64,000 nt of DNA from an uncultured Alloprevotella sp. (GCA_944322095.1 CALUNU010000001.1:301712-365711); one strand, 5' to 3'. Shown: positions 33,201 to 42,691, counted from the first letter of the stretch. Notes: generated from the sequence alone by a model not told the origin. Translations and numbers: made by a program.

Positions 33201-34235
33201 ATGAAAATTTTATCAGCGAGAAAAATGAAAAATCTAAGCAGATGCCTGGCGGTGCTTCTGGCCCTCGTGGCCGGCACGTCGGGCGCGAAGGCTGTGCCCT
33301 GGCTGCCGCAATTCCTGGAAGAAACGGCCACCGAGGGCGGCCGCGTGCAGTATTTGAACTTTGGGAAGTTTGACCAGTGGCTGGTGCGCAACATCAAGGA
33401 GAGCGGCATCATCGGGGGCAAGACGAAGACCATCTATGCCATTGCGCCCAACGGCACGTGGAACAACAACAACCCGTATAACGGCCTGGGGGGCTCGCCC
33501 TGGGCCACGTCGAACGTGCTGGCCAAGGTGTCGGGCATCACGAAGACGAACGCCTCGGTCTATCGCGAGGCGCGCCCGGGCCATGGCTACTGCGCCAAGC
33601 TGGTGACGCACGAGGAGCGCTGCGTGGTGCTGGGCGTGGTGAACATCAAGGTGCTGGCGGCGGGCTCGGTGTTTCTGGGCCGCACGCTCGAGCCCATCAC
33701 GGGCACGAAAAACCCCATGGGCAAGCTCGACGCGGGCGTGCGCTTTACGAAGCGGCCCACGGCTGTGATGTTCGACTACAAAGTGAAGCTCTCGGGCAAG
33801 GCCAACCGCGTGCGCCAGACGGGCTTCGGACGGGTGAAGACGGTGGCCGGGAAGGATCTGGCCGACTGCATCCTCTATCTGCAAAAGCGCTGGGAAGACA
33901 AGGACGGCAACATCTATGCCAAGCGCATCGGCACCATGGTGAAACGCTTCGACCGCAACACGGGATGGGTGAACAACGCCTCGTTTGCCATCCATTATGG
34001 CGACATCACGAAGCAGCCCTTCTATCGCAGCTACATGGGGCTCACCACGGGCGACGTCGTGAAGTATGCCCGCAACAGCCGGGGCAAGATGGTGCCTGTG
34101 CACGAAGTGGGGTGGGGCAGCGCCACCGACACGCCCACGCACCTGGTCTTGCAGTTCGACTCGAGCCACGGCGGGGCATACGTGGGCAGCGTGGGCAACA
34201 CGCTGTGGATCGACAACGTCCGTCTGGTGTATTGA
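33201..34235 (+). CDS. PCMD domain protein, secreted
   Basis: A 344-residue secreted protein whose C-terminal two thirds match the putative carbohydrate metabolism domain (PCMD) of Bacteroidota outer-surface proteins: GYCAKLVTHE, then FLGRTLEPI, a DYKVKLSG strand, and the final SVGNTLWIDNVRLVY. The N-terminal signal peptide ends at about residue 30 (GAKA). An ATG at 33225 is an alternative start. It lies 68 bases downstream of the BamA-like gene and may be cotranscribed. Substrate unknown. Confidence 0.8.
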   Translation: MKILSARKMKNLSRCLAVLLALVAGTSGAKAVPWLPQFLEETATEGGRVQYLNFGKFDQWLVRNIKESGIIGGKTKTIYAIAPNGTWNNNNPYNGLGGSPWATSNVLAKVSGITKTNASVYREARPGHGYCAKLVTHEERCVVLGVVNIKVLAAGSVFLGRTLEPITGTKNPMGKLDAGVRFTKRPTAVMFDYKVKLSGKANRVRQTGFGRVKTVAGKDLADCILYLQKRWEDKDGNIYAKRIGTMVKRFDRNTGWVNNASFAIHYGDITKQPFYRSYMGLTTGDVVKYARNSRGKMVPVHEVGWGSATDTPTHLVLQFDSSHGGAYVGSVGNTLWIDNVRLVY

Positions 34236-34255
34236 TTTAGGCAGTTTCACGCCCT

Positions 34256-34290
34256 GCCGGCTTCCGCATTTGCGGCCGGCGTTTTGCACG
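34256..34290 (+). terminator. Terminator after the PCMD gene
   Basis: GCCGG-CTT-CCGCA pairs with TGCGG-CCGGC around a two-base loop, with a small bulge, and is followed by GTTTTG. It lies about 20 bases after the stop. Confidence 0.65.
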
Positions 34291-34306
34291 CAAGAAGAAA
34301 AAGATT

Positions 34307-34314
34307 TATCTTTG
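34307..34314 (+). promoter_or_regulatory. -7 box of the glycogen operon
   Basis: TATCTTTG matches TAnnTTTG, 40 bases upstream of the glycogen synthase ATG. Confidence 0.6.
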
Positions 34315-34354
34315 CGGGGCTTTAATGCTTAAAAAGAGTTAGCTAAGACTGAAT

Positions 34355-36028
34355 ATGAGAAGCAAACAACAGGTCCCAGACTTCGTTTTTGAGGCAAGCT
34401 GGGAGGTTTGTAACAAGGTGGGCGGCATATATACGGTGCTCTCGTCACGGGCAAAGACGTTGCAGGCCGTGTGGGGCGACCGGCTGTGTTTCGTCGGGCC
34501 CGACATGCACCCCAACGCGCCGAACCCCGTTTTTGAAGAGCAGCCGGAACTCTGCACTGCCTGGCGCGAGGCCGCCGCTGCCGGCGGGCTCAAGGTGCGC
34601 ATCGGCCGCTGGCTGGTGCCGGGACGGCCGGTGGCCGTGCTGGTGGACTATGCGCCTTTCTTTGAAAAAAAGAACGACATCTATGCAGCCGCGTGGCGCG
34701 ATTATGGCGTCGACTCGCTGCATGCTTACGGCGATTACGACGAGGCGTCGATGTTTTCGTATGCCGCCGGGCGCTTTGCCGAGCTAGTGTGCCGCCGGTG
34801 CATTGGCGAGGGGGCGCGCGTGGTGTATCAGGCGCACGAATGGATGACCGGGCTCGGCATGCTTTACCTGAAAAGGCAGCTGCCGTGGGTGGCCACCATC
34901 TTTACCACGCATGCCACGAGCATCGGGCGTTCCATCACGAGCAACAACAAGCAGCTGTATGCCTATTTCGAGGGATACGACGGCGACCAGATGGCGCGCG
35001 AGCTGAACATGGAGGCGAAACACAGCATCGAAAAGCAATCGGCCGTGCATGCCGACTGCTTTACGACCGTGAGCCGCTTTACCGACAGAGAGTGTCGCCA
35101 GCTCCTGACGAAGGGGGCCGACGTGGTGCTGCCCAACGGCTTTGAGCCCGACTTCGTGCCCAAAGGAGCGGCTTTCACGGCCCGGCGCAAGGCGGCAAAG
35201 CAGAAAATACGCCAGGTGGTGGCCTGCCTCACGGGCAACATGCCCGAGGACGACGCGCTCATCGTGTCGACCAGCGGTCGCAACGATTTCCGCTGCAAGG
35301 GCTTCGACGTCTTCCTTGAAGCCATGGCCCGGCTGAAGGCGCGCAAGCCCGGGCGCCGGGTGGTGGCCCTCATCGAGGTGCCATGCTGGACGAAGGGGCC
35401 GCGCCACGACCTCATGGAGCGCCTCTCGGCCCCGGCGGCCTTGCAGCAGACGCCCCTGCACAGCCCCATCATTACGCACGAGCTGTACGACACGAACGAA
35501 AACCGCATCTTAAACATGATGAAGCAGCTCTCGTTTGAAAACCGCCCGGACGACAGGGTGACGCTCGTGCTCGTGCCGTGCTACTTGGAGGGGCACGACG
35601 GCATTTTCAATCTGCCCTATTACGACATGCTCATCGGGAGCGACTTGTGCATCTACCCCTCTTATTATGAGCCGTGGGGCTACACGCCGCTCGAAAGCTG
35701 TGCTTTCAAAACGCCCTGCGTCACAACGGATCTCTCGGGCTTCGGGCAATGGGTCGACGAGGTGCTGGGCCACAGCGGCGGGCTCGCCGACGGCGTGGCC
35801 GTGCTGCACCGTACGGATGCCAACTATTTTGAAACGGCAGACGCCATCGTACGCACCGTTGAGGAAAGGCTGGCCATGACTCCGCGCGAGGCAAGCGAGG
35901 TGGGGCGCAATGCGGCTGCCCTTGCCGCCAAGGCGCAATGGAAACACTTCATCAAATATTATTATGAGGCTTACGACTATGCGCTCAGCCATAGGACGGC
36001 CGATGGGAAACAGAACATTCACAAATAA
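34355..36028 (+). CDS. Glycogen synthase, GT3-type
   Basis: A 557-residue glycosyltransferase resembling eukaryotic-type (GT3) glycogen synthase, which elongates alpha-1,4-glucan from a nucleotide sugar. It starts FVFEASWEVCNKVGGIYTVL, which includes the sugar-nucleotide-binding KVGG loop; FTTHATSIGR and TVSRFTDRE are in the middle, and IYPSYYEPWGYTPLES near the C terminus is the conserved acceptor/catalytic E-x7-E region. It is cotranscribed with a glucan phosphorylase 15 bases downstream, forming a synthesis/breakdown pair for glycogen. Confidence 0.88.
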   Translation: MRSKQQVPDFVFEASWEVCNKVGGIYTVLSSRAKTLQAVWGDRLCFVGPDMHPNAPNPVFEEQPELCTAWREAAAAGGLKVRIGRWLVPGRPVAVLVDYAPFFEKKNDIYAAAWRDYGVDSLHAYGDYDEASMFSYAAGRFAELVCRRCIGEGARVVYQAHEWMTGLGMLYLKRQLPWVATIFTTHATSIGRSITSNNKQLYAYFEGYDGDQMARELNMEAKHSIEKQSAVHADCFTTVSRFTDRECRQLLTKGADVVLPNGFEPDFVPKGAAFTARRKAAKQKIRQVVACLTGNMPEDDALIVSTSGRNDFRCKGFDVFLEAMARLKARKPGRRVVALIEVPCWTKGPRHDLMERLSAPAALQQTPLHSPIITHELYDTNENRILNMMKQLSFENRPDDRVTLVLVPCYLEGHDGIFNLPYYDMLIGSDLCIYPSYYEPWGYTPLESCAFKTPCVTTDLSGFGQWVDEVLGHSGGLADGVAVLHRTDANYFETADAIVRTVEERLAMTPREASEVGRNAAALAAKAQWKHFIKYYYEAYDYALSHRTADGKQNIHK

Positions 36029-36043
36029 AACGATAACCGAAAA

Positions 36044-38608
36044 ATGAAAGTGAAAGTCAACAATGCCAACGAGCCTATGTGGAAGACCGTCACGGTGAAG
36101 ACGCATCTCCCCGAGGCTTTAAAGAAACTGGACGAACTGGCTCACAACCTGTGGTGGACGTGGAACGTCGAGGGTCTCGACTTGTTCCGCAGCCTCGACA
36201 AGGAGCTGTTTAAAAAGGTGGAGCAAAACCCCATCGAGCTGCTCAGCCGCCTGAGCTATGAACGCCTGACGGAGCTCTCGCAAGACCCCGAGCTCATCGC
36301 GCGCATGGACAAGGTGTATGCCAACTTCCGTAAATACATGGACGTCAAGCCCGACTCCAAGCGCCCCTCCGTGGCTTATTTCTGCATGGAGTATGGCCTG
36401 AACCATATTCTTAAAATATATTCGGGCGGTCTGGGCATCCTGGCCGGCGACTACCTGAAAGAGGCGTCCGACAGCAATGTGGACCTCTGTGCCGTCGGTT
36501 TCCTGTATCGCTACGGCTATTTTACGCAGACGCTTTCGATGGACGGCCAGCAGATTGCCAACTACGAGCCGCAGGATTTCGACCACCTTCCCATCGAGCG
36601 CGTGCTCGACGAAAACGGGGCCCAGGTGATCGTTGACGTTCCCTTCCCCAACTATCAGGTGCACGCTGCCGTATGGCGCGTCAACGTGGGCCGCATCGCG
36701 CTCTACCTGCTCGACACCGACAACCCGATGAACTCGGAATATGACCGCACCATCACCCACACGCTCTACGGCGGCGACTGGGAAAACCGCCTGAAGCAGG
36801 AGTATCTGCTGGGCATCGGCGGTATGCTCATGCTTCACAAGCTGGGCATCAAGAAAGACATCTACCACTGCAACGAAGGTCACGCCGCGCTTTGCAACGT
36901 GCAGCGCCTGGTCGACTACGTGGAGGGCGGGCTCAACTTTGACGAGGCGCTCGAGCTGGTTCGTGCTTCTTCGCTCTATACCGTCCACACGCCCGTGCCG
37001 GCCGGTCACGACTATTTCGACGAGTCGCTCTTTGGCAAGTACATGGGCTCCTTCCCCGGCCGCCTCGGCATTTCGTGGGACGACTTTATGGGCCTCGGCC
37101 GCACCAACGCCAACGACCATGGCGAGAAGTTCTGCATGTCGACGTTCCTCTGCAAAACCTGTCAGGAGGTCAACGGCGTGAGCTGGCTGCACGGCAAAGT
37201 GAGCCAGAACATGTTCAACGACATCTGGAAGGGCTATTTCCCCGAGGAGAGCCATGTGGGCTACGTTACGAACGGCGTACACTTTCCGACGTGGAGTGCA
37301 AAAGAGTGGAAGGCCATTTATAACAAGTACTTCGACAAGACTTTCATGGCCGATCAGAGCAATGAAAAAATCTGGGAAAAGATCTACGAAGTGCCTGACG
37401 AGGAAATATGGGCCACCCGCCTTAAGCTGAAGACGAAACTCGTTGAGTATATCCGCGGCCGCTTCCGTGAAACGTGGCTGAAAAACCAGGGCGACCCCTC
37501 GCGCGTGGTTTCGCTGCTCGACAAAATCAACCCCAACGCTCTGCTCATCGGCTTTGCCCGCCGCTTTGCCACTTATAAGCGTGCCCACTTGCTTTTCACC
37601 GACTTGGAGCGCCTTTCCAAGATTGTGAACAACCCCGACTACCCCGTGCAGTTCCTTTTCGCCGGTAAGGCTCACCCCGCCGACGGTGCCGGTCAGGGAC
37701 TCATCAAGCGCATCTTCGAAATATCGCAGCGCCCTGAGTTTATCGGAAAAATCCTCTTCCTCGAAAACTACGACATGCAGCTGGCACGCCGCCTGGTGTC
37801 GGGCGTCGACATCTGGATGAACACGCCGACCCGCCCGTTGGAGGCTTCCGGTACGTCGGGCGAGAAGGCCCTGATGAACGGCGTTGTCAACCTCTCGGTG
37901 CTCGACGGCTGGTGGTATGAGGGCTACCGCGAAGGAGCCGGCTGGGCCCTGACCGACAAGCGCACTTACCAGAACCAGGAGTACCAGGACAAGTTGGACG
38001 CATCGACTATCTACTCTCTGCTCGAGCAAGAAATCATCCCCATGTACTATGCCCGCAACCGGAAGGGATATAGCGACTTGTGGGTTAAGACGGTGAAAAA
38101 CTCCATCGCCCAGATTGCTCCCCATTACACGATGAAGCGCCAGCTGGACGACTATTTCGACAAGTTCTACAACAAGGAGGTTGCCCGCTTCAAGCTCCTT
38201 TCGGCCAACAACAACCAGAAGGCTAAGGAAATTGCCGCATGGAAGGAACTCGTGGCCGAGCGCTGGGACTCCATCCGCGTTATTTCGTCCGAACGCAGCG
38301 AGAACCTGCTCAATGGCACGCTGACGAGCGGCAAGGAGTTTTCCGTGACGCACGTTGTCGACGAGCAGGGGCTCGAAGACGCCATCGGCATCGATCTGGT
38401 CGTTTTGGCCAAGACCAACGACGGTCGCGAGAAGATTTACCAGGTTTTCCCCATGAACGTTGTGAAGCACGAGGGAAATCTCTATACCTTCCAGCTCACC
38501 GCCAGCATGGACCTGGCAGGTTCGTTCAGCGTGGCATACAGAATGTACCCGAAGAACGCTGCTCTGCCCTATAAGCAGGACTTCTGCTACGTTCGCTGGT
38601 TTCTCTAA
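36044..38608 (+). CDS. glgP: Alpha-glucan (glycogen) phosphorylase
   Basis: PLP-dependent alpha-glucan phosphorylase of 854 residues that releases glucose 1-phosphate from glycogen or maltodextrin. The start [13 protein letters not shown] and [19 protein letters not shown] are typical of the short Thermotoga-type branch; the PLP-binding lysine is Lys608 in [14 protein letters not shown], just before the conserved [11 protein letters not shown]-terminal extension of about 150 residues follows the core. Its neighbour is glycogen synthase; a strong terminator follows. Confidence 0.93.
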   Translation: MKVKVNNANEPMWKTVTVKTHLPEALKKLDELAHNLWWTWNVEGLDLFRSLDKELFKKVEQNPIELLSRLSYERLTELSQDPELIARMDKVYANFRKYMDVKPDSKRPSVAYFCMEYGLNHILKIYSGGLGILAGDYLKEASDSNVDLCAVGFLYRYGYFTQTLSMDGQQIANYEPQDFDHLPIERVLDENGAQVIVDVPFPNYQVHAAVWRVNVGRIALYLLDTDNPMNSEYDRTITHTLYGGDWENRLKQEYLLGIGGMLMLHKLGIKKDIYHCNEGHAALCNVQRLVDYVEGGLNFDEALELVRASSLYTVHTPVPAGHDYFDESLFGKYMGSFPGRLGISWDDFMGLGRTNANDHGEKFCMSTFLCKTCQEVNGVSWLHGKVSQNMFNDIWKGYFPEESHVGYVTNGVHFPTWSAKEWKAIYNKYFDKTFMADQSNEKIWEKIYEVPDEEIWATRLKLKTKLVEYIRGRFRETWLKNQGDPSRVVSLLDKINPNALLIGFARRFATYKRAHLLFTDLERLSKIVNNPDYPVQFLFAGKAHPADGAGQGLIKRIFEISQRPEFIGKILFLENYDMQLARRLVSGVDIWMNTPTRPLEASGTSGEKALMNGVVNLSVLDGWWYEGYREGAGWALTDKRTYQNQEYQDKLDASTIYSLLEQEIIPMYYARNRKGYSDLWVKTVKNSIAQIAPHYTMKRQLDDYFDKFYNKEVARFKLLSANNNQKAKEIAAWKELVAERWDSIRVISSERSENLLNGTLTSGKEFSVTHVVDEQGLEDAIGIDLVVLAKTNDGREKIYQVFPMNVVKHEGNLYTFQLTASMDLAGSFSVAYRMYPKNAALPYKQDFCYVRWFL

Positions 38609-38654
38609 CCGGTGAGGCCGGCAGCAGCAAGCCACCGGCCGAAGCCTGAAATCG

Positions 38655-38695
38655 AGTCCCGGTGTGGGAATTTTCTCATACCGGGACTTTTTTTG
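38655..38695 (+). terminator. Terminator after glgP
   Basis: AGTCCCGGT (38655-38663) pairs with ACCGGGACT, with a further short inner stem, and is followed by TTTTTTT. A clear intrinsic terminator. Confidence 0.9.
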
Positions 38696-38715
38696 TGCCA
38701 ATAAAACGATAAATC

Positions 38716-40053
38716 ATGGATCTACAACAAACATTGCGGCATGTTGGCGCCGAAAGCCTCACACCCATGCAGCAGGAAGCCTATGCCCGCGGCCTGCGCG
38801 GCGACAGCTTCGTCTTGCTTTCGCCCACGGGGTCGGGAAAGACGCTGGCCTATCTGCTTCCGCTTTGTGAGCGCTGCAACGCTGCCGCCGACGCATTGCA
38901 GGCCGTCGTCGTCGTTCCCTCGCGCGAACTGGCAGCACAGAGCGAAGCCTATTTCCGACGCATGAAGGTGCCTTTGCGCTCGTTTTGCTGCCACGGCGGC
39001 CGCCCCGCCATGGACGAGCACAGAAAGCTGCGCGAAATAGGCCCGCAAATTCTTTTTGCCACGCCCGGCCGTCTGCTCGATCATCTGGGAAAAGGCAACA
39101 TCGGCCCCCGAAGCGTGCGTATGCTGGTGATAGACGAGTTCGACAAGTGTCTCGAACTGGGTTTCCGCGACGAAATGGCGCAAGTGGCTGCCGCCCTGCC
39201 GCACGTCGGGCAAATCGTCCTCACCTCGGCCACCGACGCGGCCGACATCCCCGCCTTCATCCGCTCTGTTGCCCCGTCGGCAGCCGCCGGTTTCGGGCGC
39301 ATCGACTTCCTCTCGCAGACGGAGGCCGTCGGACGGCGCATCCGCTTCTCTGTCGTGCCGTCGCCCGAAAAAGACAAGCTCGAAACGCTGGCCCGCCTGC
39401 TTTCGGCCATCGGCAGCGGGCAGACCATCGTTTTTGTGGCCCACCGCGAGTCGGCCGAGCGCGTGGAGGGCTATTTGAAGAAGGCCGGCTTCAGCGCCGA
39501 GGTGTATCATGGCGGCATGGAGCAGGAGCACCGCGAGCGGGCGCTCTACAAGTTCCGAAGCGGAGCTGCCGCCGTGCTCGTGGCCACCGACCTTGCTGCC
39601 CGGGGGCTCGACATCCCCGAAGTGGGGGCCGTTGTCCACTATCACCTGCCTCTCGACGAAGCCGCCTTTCTCCACCGCAGCGGACGCACAGCCCGCTGGC
39701 AAGCCCTTGGTGCCGTCTACCTCATCATCGGCCCCGACGAAGCCGCGCCGCCCTATATGCCCGCAGAAACGACGGTCTGCGACGTGGCCGGGCAGAGCAT
39801 CCAGCCTGCTCAGCCCGCCTGGCGGCCGCTCTACATTGGTCGTGGCCGGCGCGACAAGCTCTCCAAAGCCGATATCGTTGGCTTTCTTTGTAAAAAGGGC
39901 GGCCTCCGGGCCGACCAGGTGGGGCGCATCGACGTTTTCGCCCGCCACGCTTATGCTGCCGTGGAGCGCGGCTGCACGAAAGCGCTGTTGCAGGCCATTG
40001 CCGGCGAGAAGATTAAGGGCATGAAAACGCTCATCGAGGAGATGAAGCGATAG
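38716..40053 (+). CDS. DEAD-box RNA helicase, DbpA-type
   Basis: A 445-residue RNA helicase. Q motif LTPMQQEA, Walker A SPTGSGKT at 36-43, motif II DEFD at 140-143 in place of DEAD, motif III TSAT, and motif VI HRSGRTAR are in order. The C-terminal segment from about 365 (LYIGRGRRDKLSKADIVGFLC) is a DbpA RNA-binding domain, which in E. coli targets 23S rRNA hairpin 92 during ribosome assembly. The stop is TAG. A large hairpin lies 38 bases downstream. Confidence 0.87.
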   Translation: MDLQQTLRHVGAESLTPMQQEAYARGLRGDSFVLLSPTGSGKTLAYLLPLCERCNAAADALQAVVVVPSRELAAQSEAYFRRMKVPLRSFCCHGGRPAMDEHRKLREIGPQILFATPGRLLDHLGKGNIGPRSVRMLVIDEFDKCLELGFRDEMAQVAAALPHVGQIVLTSATDAADIPAFIRSVAPSAAAGFGRIDFLSQTEAVGRRIRFSVVPSPEKDKLETLARLLSAIGSGQTIVFVAHRESAERVEGYLKKAGFSAEVYHGGMEQEHRERALYKFRSGAAAVLVATDLAARGLDIPEVGAVVHYHLPLDEAAFLHRSGRTARWQALGAVYLIIGPDEAAPPYMPAETTVCDVAGQSIQPAQPAWRPLYIGRGRRDKLSKADIVGFLCKKGGLRADQVGRIDVFARHAYAAVERGCTKALLQAIAGEKIKGMKTLIEEMKR

Positions 40054-40091
40054 GCTGTCGCTCTGTTCGCCCAGGCACGCGTTGATATTTT

Positions 40092-40174
40092 GCCGGGAAG
40101 CTGTGGCTGTATGCTGCGTTGTAAATGTCACAACAAGGCTGCATATGGCCGCGGCTTCCCGGCTTATTTTTTCG
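40092..40174 (+). terminator. Large hairpin terminator after the DbpA-type helicase
   Basis: GCCGGGAAGC (40092-40101) pairs perfectly with GCTTCCCGGC (40154-40163). Inner stems GGC/GCC, GTATGC/GCATAT (with mismatch) and TTGT/ACAA extend the structure, and TTATTTTTT follows. Confidence 0.7.
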
Positions 40175-40295
40175 TATTGCCGCCTACCGCTCCTTGGCTC
40201 TCTGCCGGCGGTGGTGAAGCGGGAACAAGCAAAGGCAGCCTCCTCCTTCCGTGCGTTAACAGGCATTTTGCTGCGTGCCTTTCGCAGTTTCTTCG

Positions 40296-40472
40296 TATCT
40301 TTGTTTCACGAAGATAGGATGCGGTTCGGGCAAGGCGAGGAAAAAGCGGGTTTTTCCTTGCCTTCCCTCTCACCTTTCACTATTTTTGTTTCACGAAAAT
40401 AGGATGCGGTTCGGGCAAGACAAGAAAAAGCAAGCTTTTCCTTGCTTTGCCTCTCACCTTTCGCTATCTTTG
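40296..40472 (+). repeat. Tandem 85-bp promoter-bearing repeat (DMP19 gene)
   Basis: Three TAnnTTTG boxes, TATCTTTG at 40296-40303, TATTTTTG at 40381-40388 and TATCTTTG at 40465-40472, are spaced 85 and 84 bases apart. The two intervening units are about 85% identical: TTTCACGAA, GATAGGATGCGGTTCGGGCAAG, a hairpin whose arms differ between units but still pair, then CTCTCACCTTTC before the box. The last box is 18 bases from the ATG of the DMP19 gene. Confidence 0.8.
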
Positions 40473-40490
40473 CCAACCGACTGAAATTTT

Positions 40491-41006
40491 ATGAACGAAT
40501 ATCCGACAACCAACGGTGAGGCCGGCGACATGACCGGCCGGCAGGAAGAAGAGATTGTGGACGAGTTTCCCATGGCCGTGCTCGACGGCATACGGTGCGC
40601 GGCGGGAGGCGAACTGACGCCGGAGGCCATGCAGCGCCTCACGGCAGATGAGATTACGCTGTGGGGATATGCCATCCTGAGAGAAGAGGTGATGGACGGC
40701 GGCTTTGTGTAGCTCATCCACAACGGCTATGGGCCGTTCTTTTTCTTCAACCCTTTTGCCAAGGCCATGCGCCTTTGGGGCATCGACGAGCTGGCACGCT
40801 TGATGAAAAAGGCCGGAACGCTTTTCAGAAAGTATCGGGAACCGCTTACCCGGGAATGTACCGACGAGGAGTTCATGGCTTTGTTCGAGCAATATCCCGA
40901 GTTTGACGACCTGGACGACGCCTTCGTAGAGCAGGAAGAGAACTTTACGAGGCTCGTGGCCCGTTACGTCAAGGAGCATCCCGACAGCTTTTCGCGCCAT
41001 GAATGA
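40491..41006 (+). pseudogene. DMP19 (DUF4375) protein interrupted by an in-frame TAG
   Basis: The frame reads 73 codons to GGFV, then TAG at 40710-40712, and continues directly for 97 more codons (LIHNGYGPFFF, NPFAKAMRLWG, then a tail ending SFSRHE) to TGA. The joined sequence is a normal DMP19 family protein of about 171 residues; related Bacteroidota proteins read GGF-(I/V)-Q-LIHNGYG here, so the lost residue is Gln and the change CAG to TAG. There is no other damage. Translation could restart at the ATG at 40767. DMP19 was named for a DNA-mimic protein of Neisseria; the role in Bacteroidota is unknown. Confidence 0.75.
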
Positions 41007-41056
41007 AAGGTGGAGAAAGTGATGGGTAACCGTTTGTGACAAAGCGAAAAAAGAAA

Positions 41057-41512
41057 ATGAAACAACCGAAAATAAACATCAAGAACCGGCGGGCCGAGTT
41101 CGACTACCTTGTCATCGACCGTTACACGGCAGGCCTCGTGCTCACCGGTACGGAAATAAAAAGCATACGGGCCGGAAAGGCCGGGCTGGCCGACACGTTC
41201 TGTTATATCTTCAACGGAGAGGTGTGGGTCAAGAACATGTATGTGGCCGAATACACCTTTGGCCGGCACAACAACCATGCAACGCGCCGCGACCGCAAGC
41301 TTCTGCTGAACAAAAAGGAAATAAAGCAGCTGCAAAACGAAACCAAATCGCCCGGCTTCACCATTGTGCCGCTCCGCCTCTTTATTAACGAAGCCGGCCT
41401 GGCTAAGCTAGAGATTGGGCTCTGCCGAGGCAAAAAGGAGTTCGACAAGCGCGCCTCTCTCAAAGAAAAAGCCGACCGTCGGGAGATGGAACGCTACATC
41501 AAGAACCATTGA
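41057..41512 (+). CDS. smpB: SsrA-binding protein SmpB
   Basis: tmRNA-binding protein of 151 residues used in rescue of stalled ribosomes (trans-translation). [41 protein letters not shown] and the C-terminal basic tail [11 protein letters not shown] are all typical. I chose the ATG at 41057; an in-frame GTG at 41036 adds only seven residues. The tmRNA gene itself is not in the window. The next gene starts seven bases after the stop. Confidence 0.96.
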   Translation: MKQPKINIKNRRAEFDYLVIDRYTAGLVLTGTEIKSIRAGKAGLADTFCYIFNGEVWVKNMYVAEYTFGRHNNHATRRDRKLLLNKKEIKQLQNETKSPGFTIVPLRLFINEAGLAKLEIGLCRGKKEFDKRASLKEKADRREMERYIKNH

Positions 41513-41518
41513 TACGGA

Positions 41519-42691
41519 ATGAATAAAGCTCTTAACCGATTGATTTCCGTGCAGAAACAACATTTTATGCGAGCTTTGCTCCGTGTGGCCGTGCTGCTTG
41601 CTGCTTTCTTCGCGTTTCCGTCTGTGGCGCCGGCTTCGGGCTTTGTCCGCGTGGCCGAGCAGCACTTTCTGAAAGACGGAAAGCCTTACTCTTTCCTCGG
41701 AGCCGACCTGTGGTATGCCCCGTCGCTGGCATGCGACAGCGTTGAGGGCGGCCGGGAGCGGTTGGTGCGCGAGCTCAACCGCCTGGACAGCCTGGGCGTA
41801 GGGCTGGTGAGCTTTCCCGCACAGGCGCTTGGCGACAGTTTGCAGCCGTTGCCGTTTGTGCGTACCCTCGGAGGCATCGATTTTGTGCTGAAGGAGCTCG
41901 CAAGCCGCAACATGCTGGCCGTCATCGACCTGCCTTGGGCGTGGCCCGAAGGAGAGCCGTTCGCCGCTCGGGCCGACAGCCTGCTCCACCACCGGAACAC
42001 GCTGACCGGGCGCCGCTATGCCAACGAGCCGGCCATTATGGCCTGGCACGTAGGCCCGCAAACGGCGCTCCCCCCCGCAGGCAATGCCGCCACCGCCGCT
42101 GCCACGGTGGAACGGGCAAGGGTGTTGAAAAGGCTGGATGCCAACCACCTGGTCATGGCCGGTGGAGCCGGCCTGAAGGCCTATGGCGACGACGCGGCAG
42201 CCTATGCCCGGCTGGCCAACAGCCCCGTGGTGGATTGCCTCAGCCTGCAACTGTGCCCGGCCGAGTGGAACTGGGTGGCGCGGAGCCGCGTGGCCGAAGA
42301 CCTCTCGTTTGCCTATCTGCGGAGCAACGAATACATCGAGAAGCACAGCCGTTTGGCGTTCAAATCGGCCAAGCCGGTTGTCATCACAGCGTTCAGCTAT
42401 CCGCGCAAGGGCTTTTTCACCACGCCTGGCACGAGGGTCGACAGCCGCGATGCCTATTATGGCTACGTCCTCAGCCAGCTGCTTGCCGGCAGGCGCGGCG
42501 ATGGCCCCGTAAGCGGAGCCATATTCCGCGGATGGGGCGGCGAGGCCCTTCCCGACACTGCAAATATGCAACGGCCCGCTACGCTGCTGGCCGAAAAGCC
42601 CGGCGAGGAGCACGGAACGTTCTCGGTATATGCTTCCGATGCCTCGACGCTGTCGTTCATAGCCGAAGCGTGCCGGCAGTTGCAGCCGTAA
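41519..42691 (+). CDS. GH5-like (mannanase-type) protein without catalytic glutamates
   Basis: A 390-residue secreted protein with the fold of family 5 beta-mannanases: HFLKDGKPYSFLGADLWYAP near the start, ANEPAIMAWHVG after strand 4, KPVVITAFSYPRKGF at strand 7, and an FRGWGGEALP end. In active relatives the strand-4 motif is W-x-(I/L)-G-N-E-P; here it is WHVGPQT, so the acid/base Glu is Gln181. The nucleophile in the LEEFG motif is Ala291 (ITAFS), and the active-site HIWPYNW segment reads QLCPAEW. Hydrolysis is therefore unlikely; binding is possible. An ATG at 41567 directly before the signal peptide is an alternative start. Confidence 0.75.
   Translation: MNKALNRLISVQKQHFMRALLRVAVLLAAFFAFPSVAPASGFVRVAEQHFLKDGKPYSFLGADLWYAPSLACDSVEGGRERLVRELNRLDSLGVGLVSFPAQALGDSLQPLPFVRTLGGIDFVLKELASRNMLAVIDLPWAWPEGEPFAARADSLLHHRNTLTGRRYANEPAIMAWHVGPQTALPPAGNAATAAATVERARVLKRLDANHLVMAGGAGLKAYGDDAAAYARLANSPVVDCLSLQLCPAEWNWVARSRVAEDLSFAYLRSNEYIEKHSRLAFKSAKPVVITAFSYPRKGFFTTPGTRVDSRDAYYGYVLSQLLAGRRGDGPVSGAIFRGWGGEALPDTANMQRPATLLAEKPGEEHGTFSVYASDASTLSFIAEACRQLQP

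Larger units (their letters stand above)
40054..40490. other. Intergenic region: large hairpin and tandem promoter units
   Basis: 437 bases without a gene. A 72-base hairpin (40092-40163) lies near the left end; bases 40290-40472 contain three promoter boxes in an 85-base periodicity. The middle part (40170-40290) holds nothing I can identify. Confidence 0.75.

Noticed and set aside
36119..38701. An 860-codon open frame antisense to glgP
   Set aside because: Runs over the whole phosphorylase gene and its terminator, with no recognisable domain; a compositional shadow.
38716..40053. DEFD instead of DEAD as a sign of an inactive helicase
   Set aside because: Both acidic residues of Walker B (D140 and E141) are kept, and all other helicase motifs are intact; from memory the same variant occurs in related Bacteroidota proteins.
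30324..40712. Genome-wide reassignment of TAG to glutamine, suggested by two in-frame TAG codons
   Set aside because: At least eight genes in the window (for example ftsK, the NlpC/P60 gene, DUF4421, the AmpG-like permease, the BamA-like gene, the DbpA-type helicase and addB) end in TAG at the expected length, so TAG is a normal stop here.
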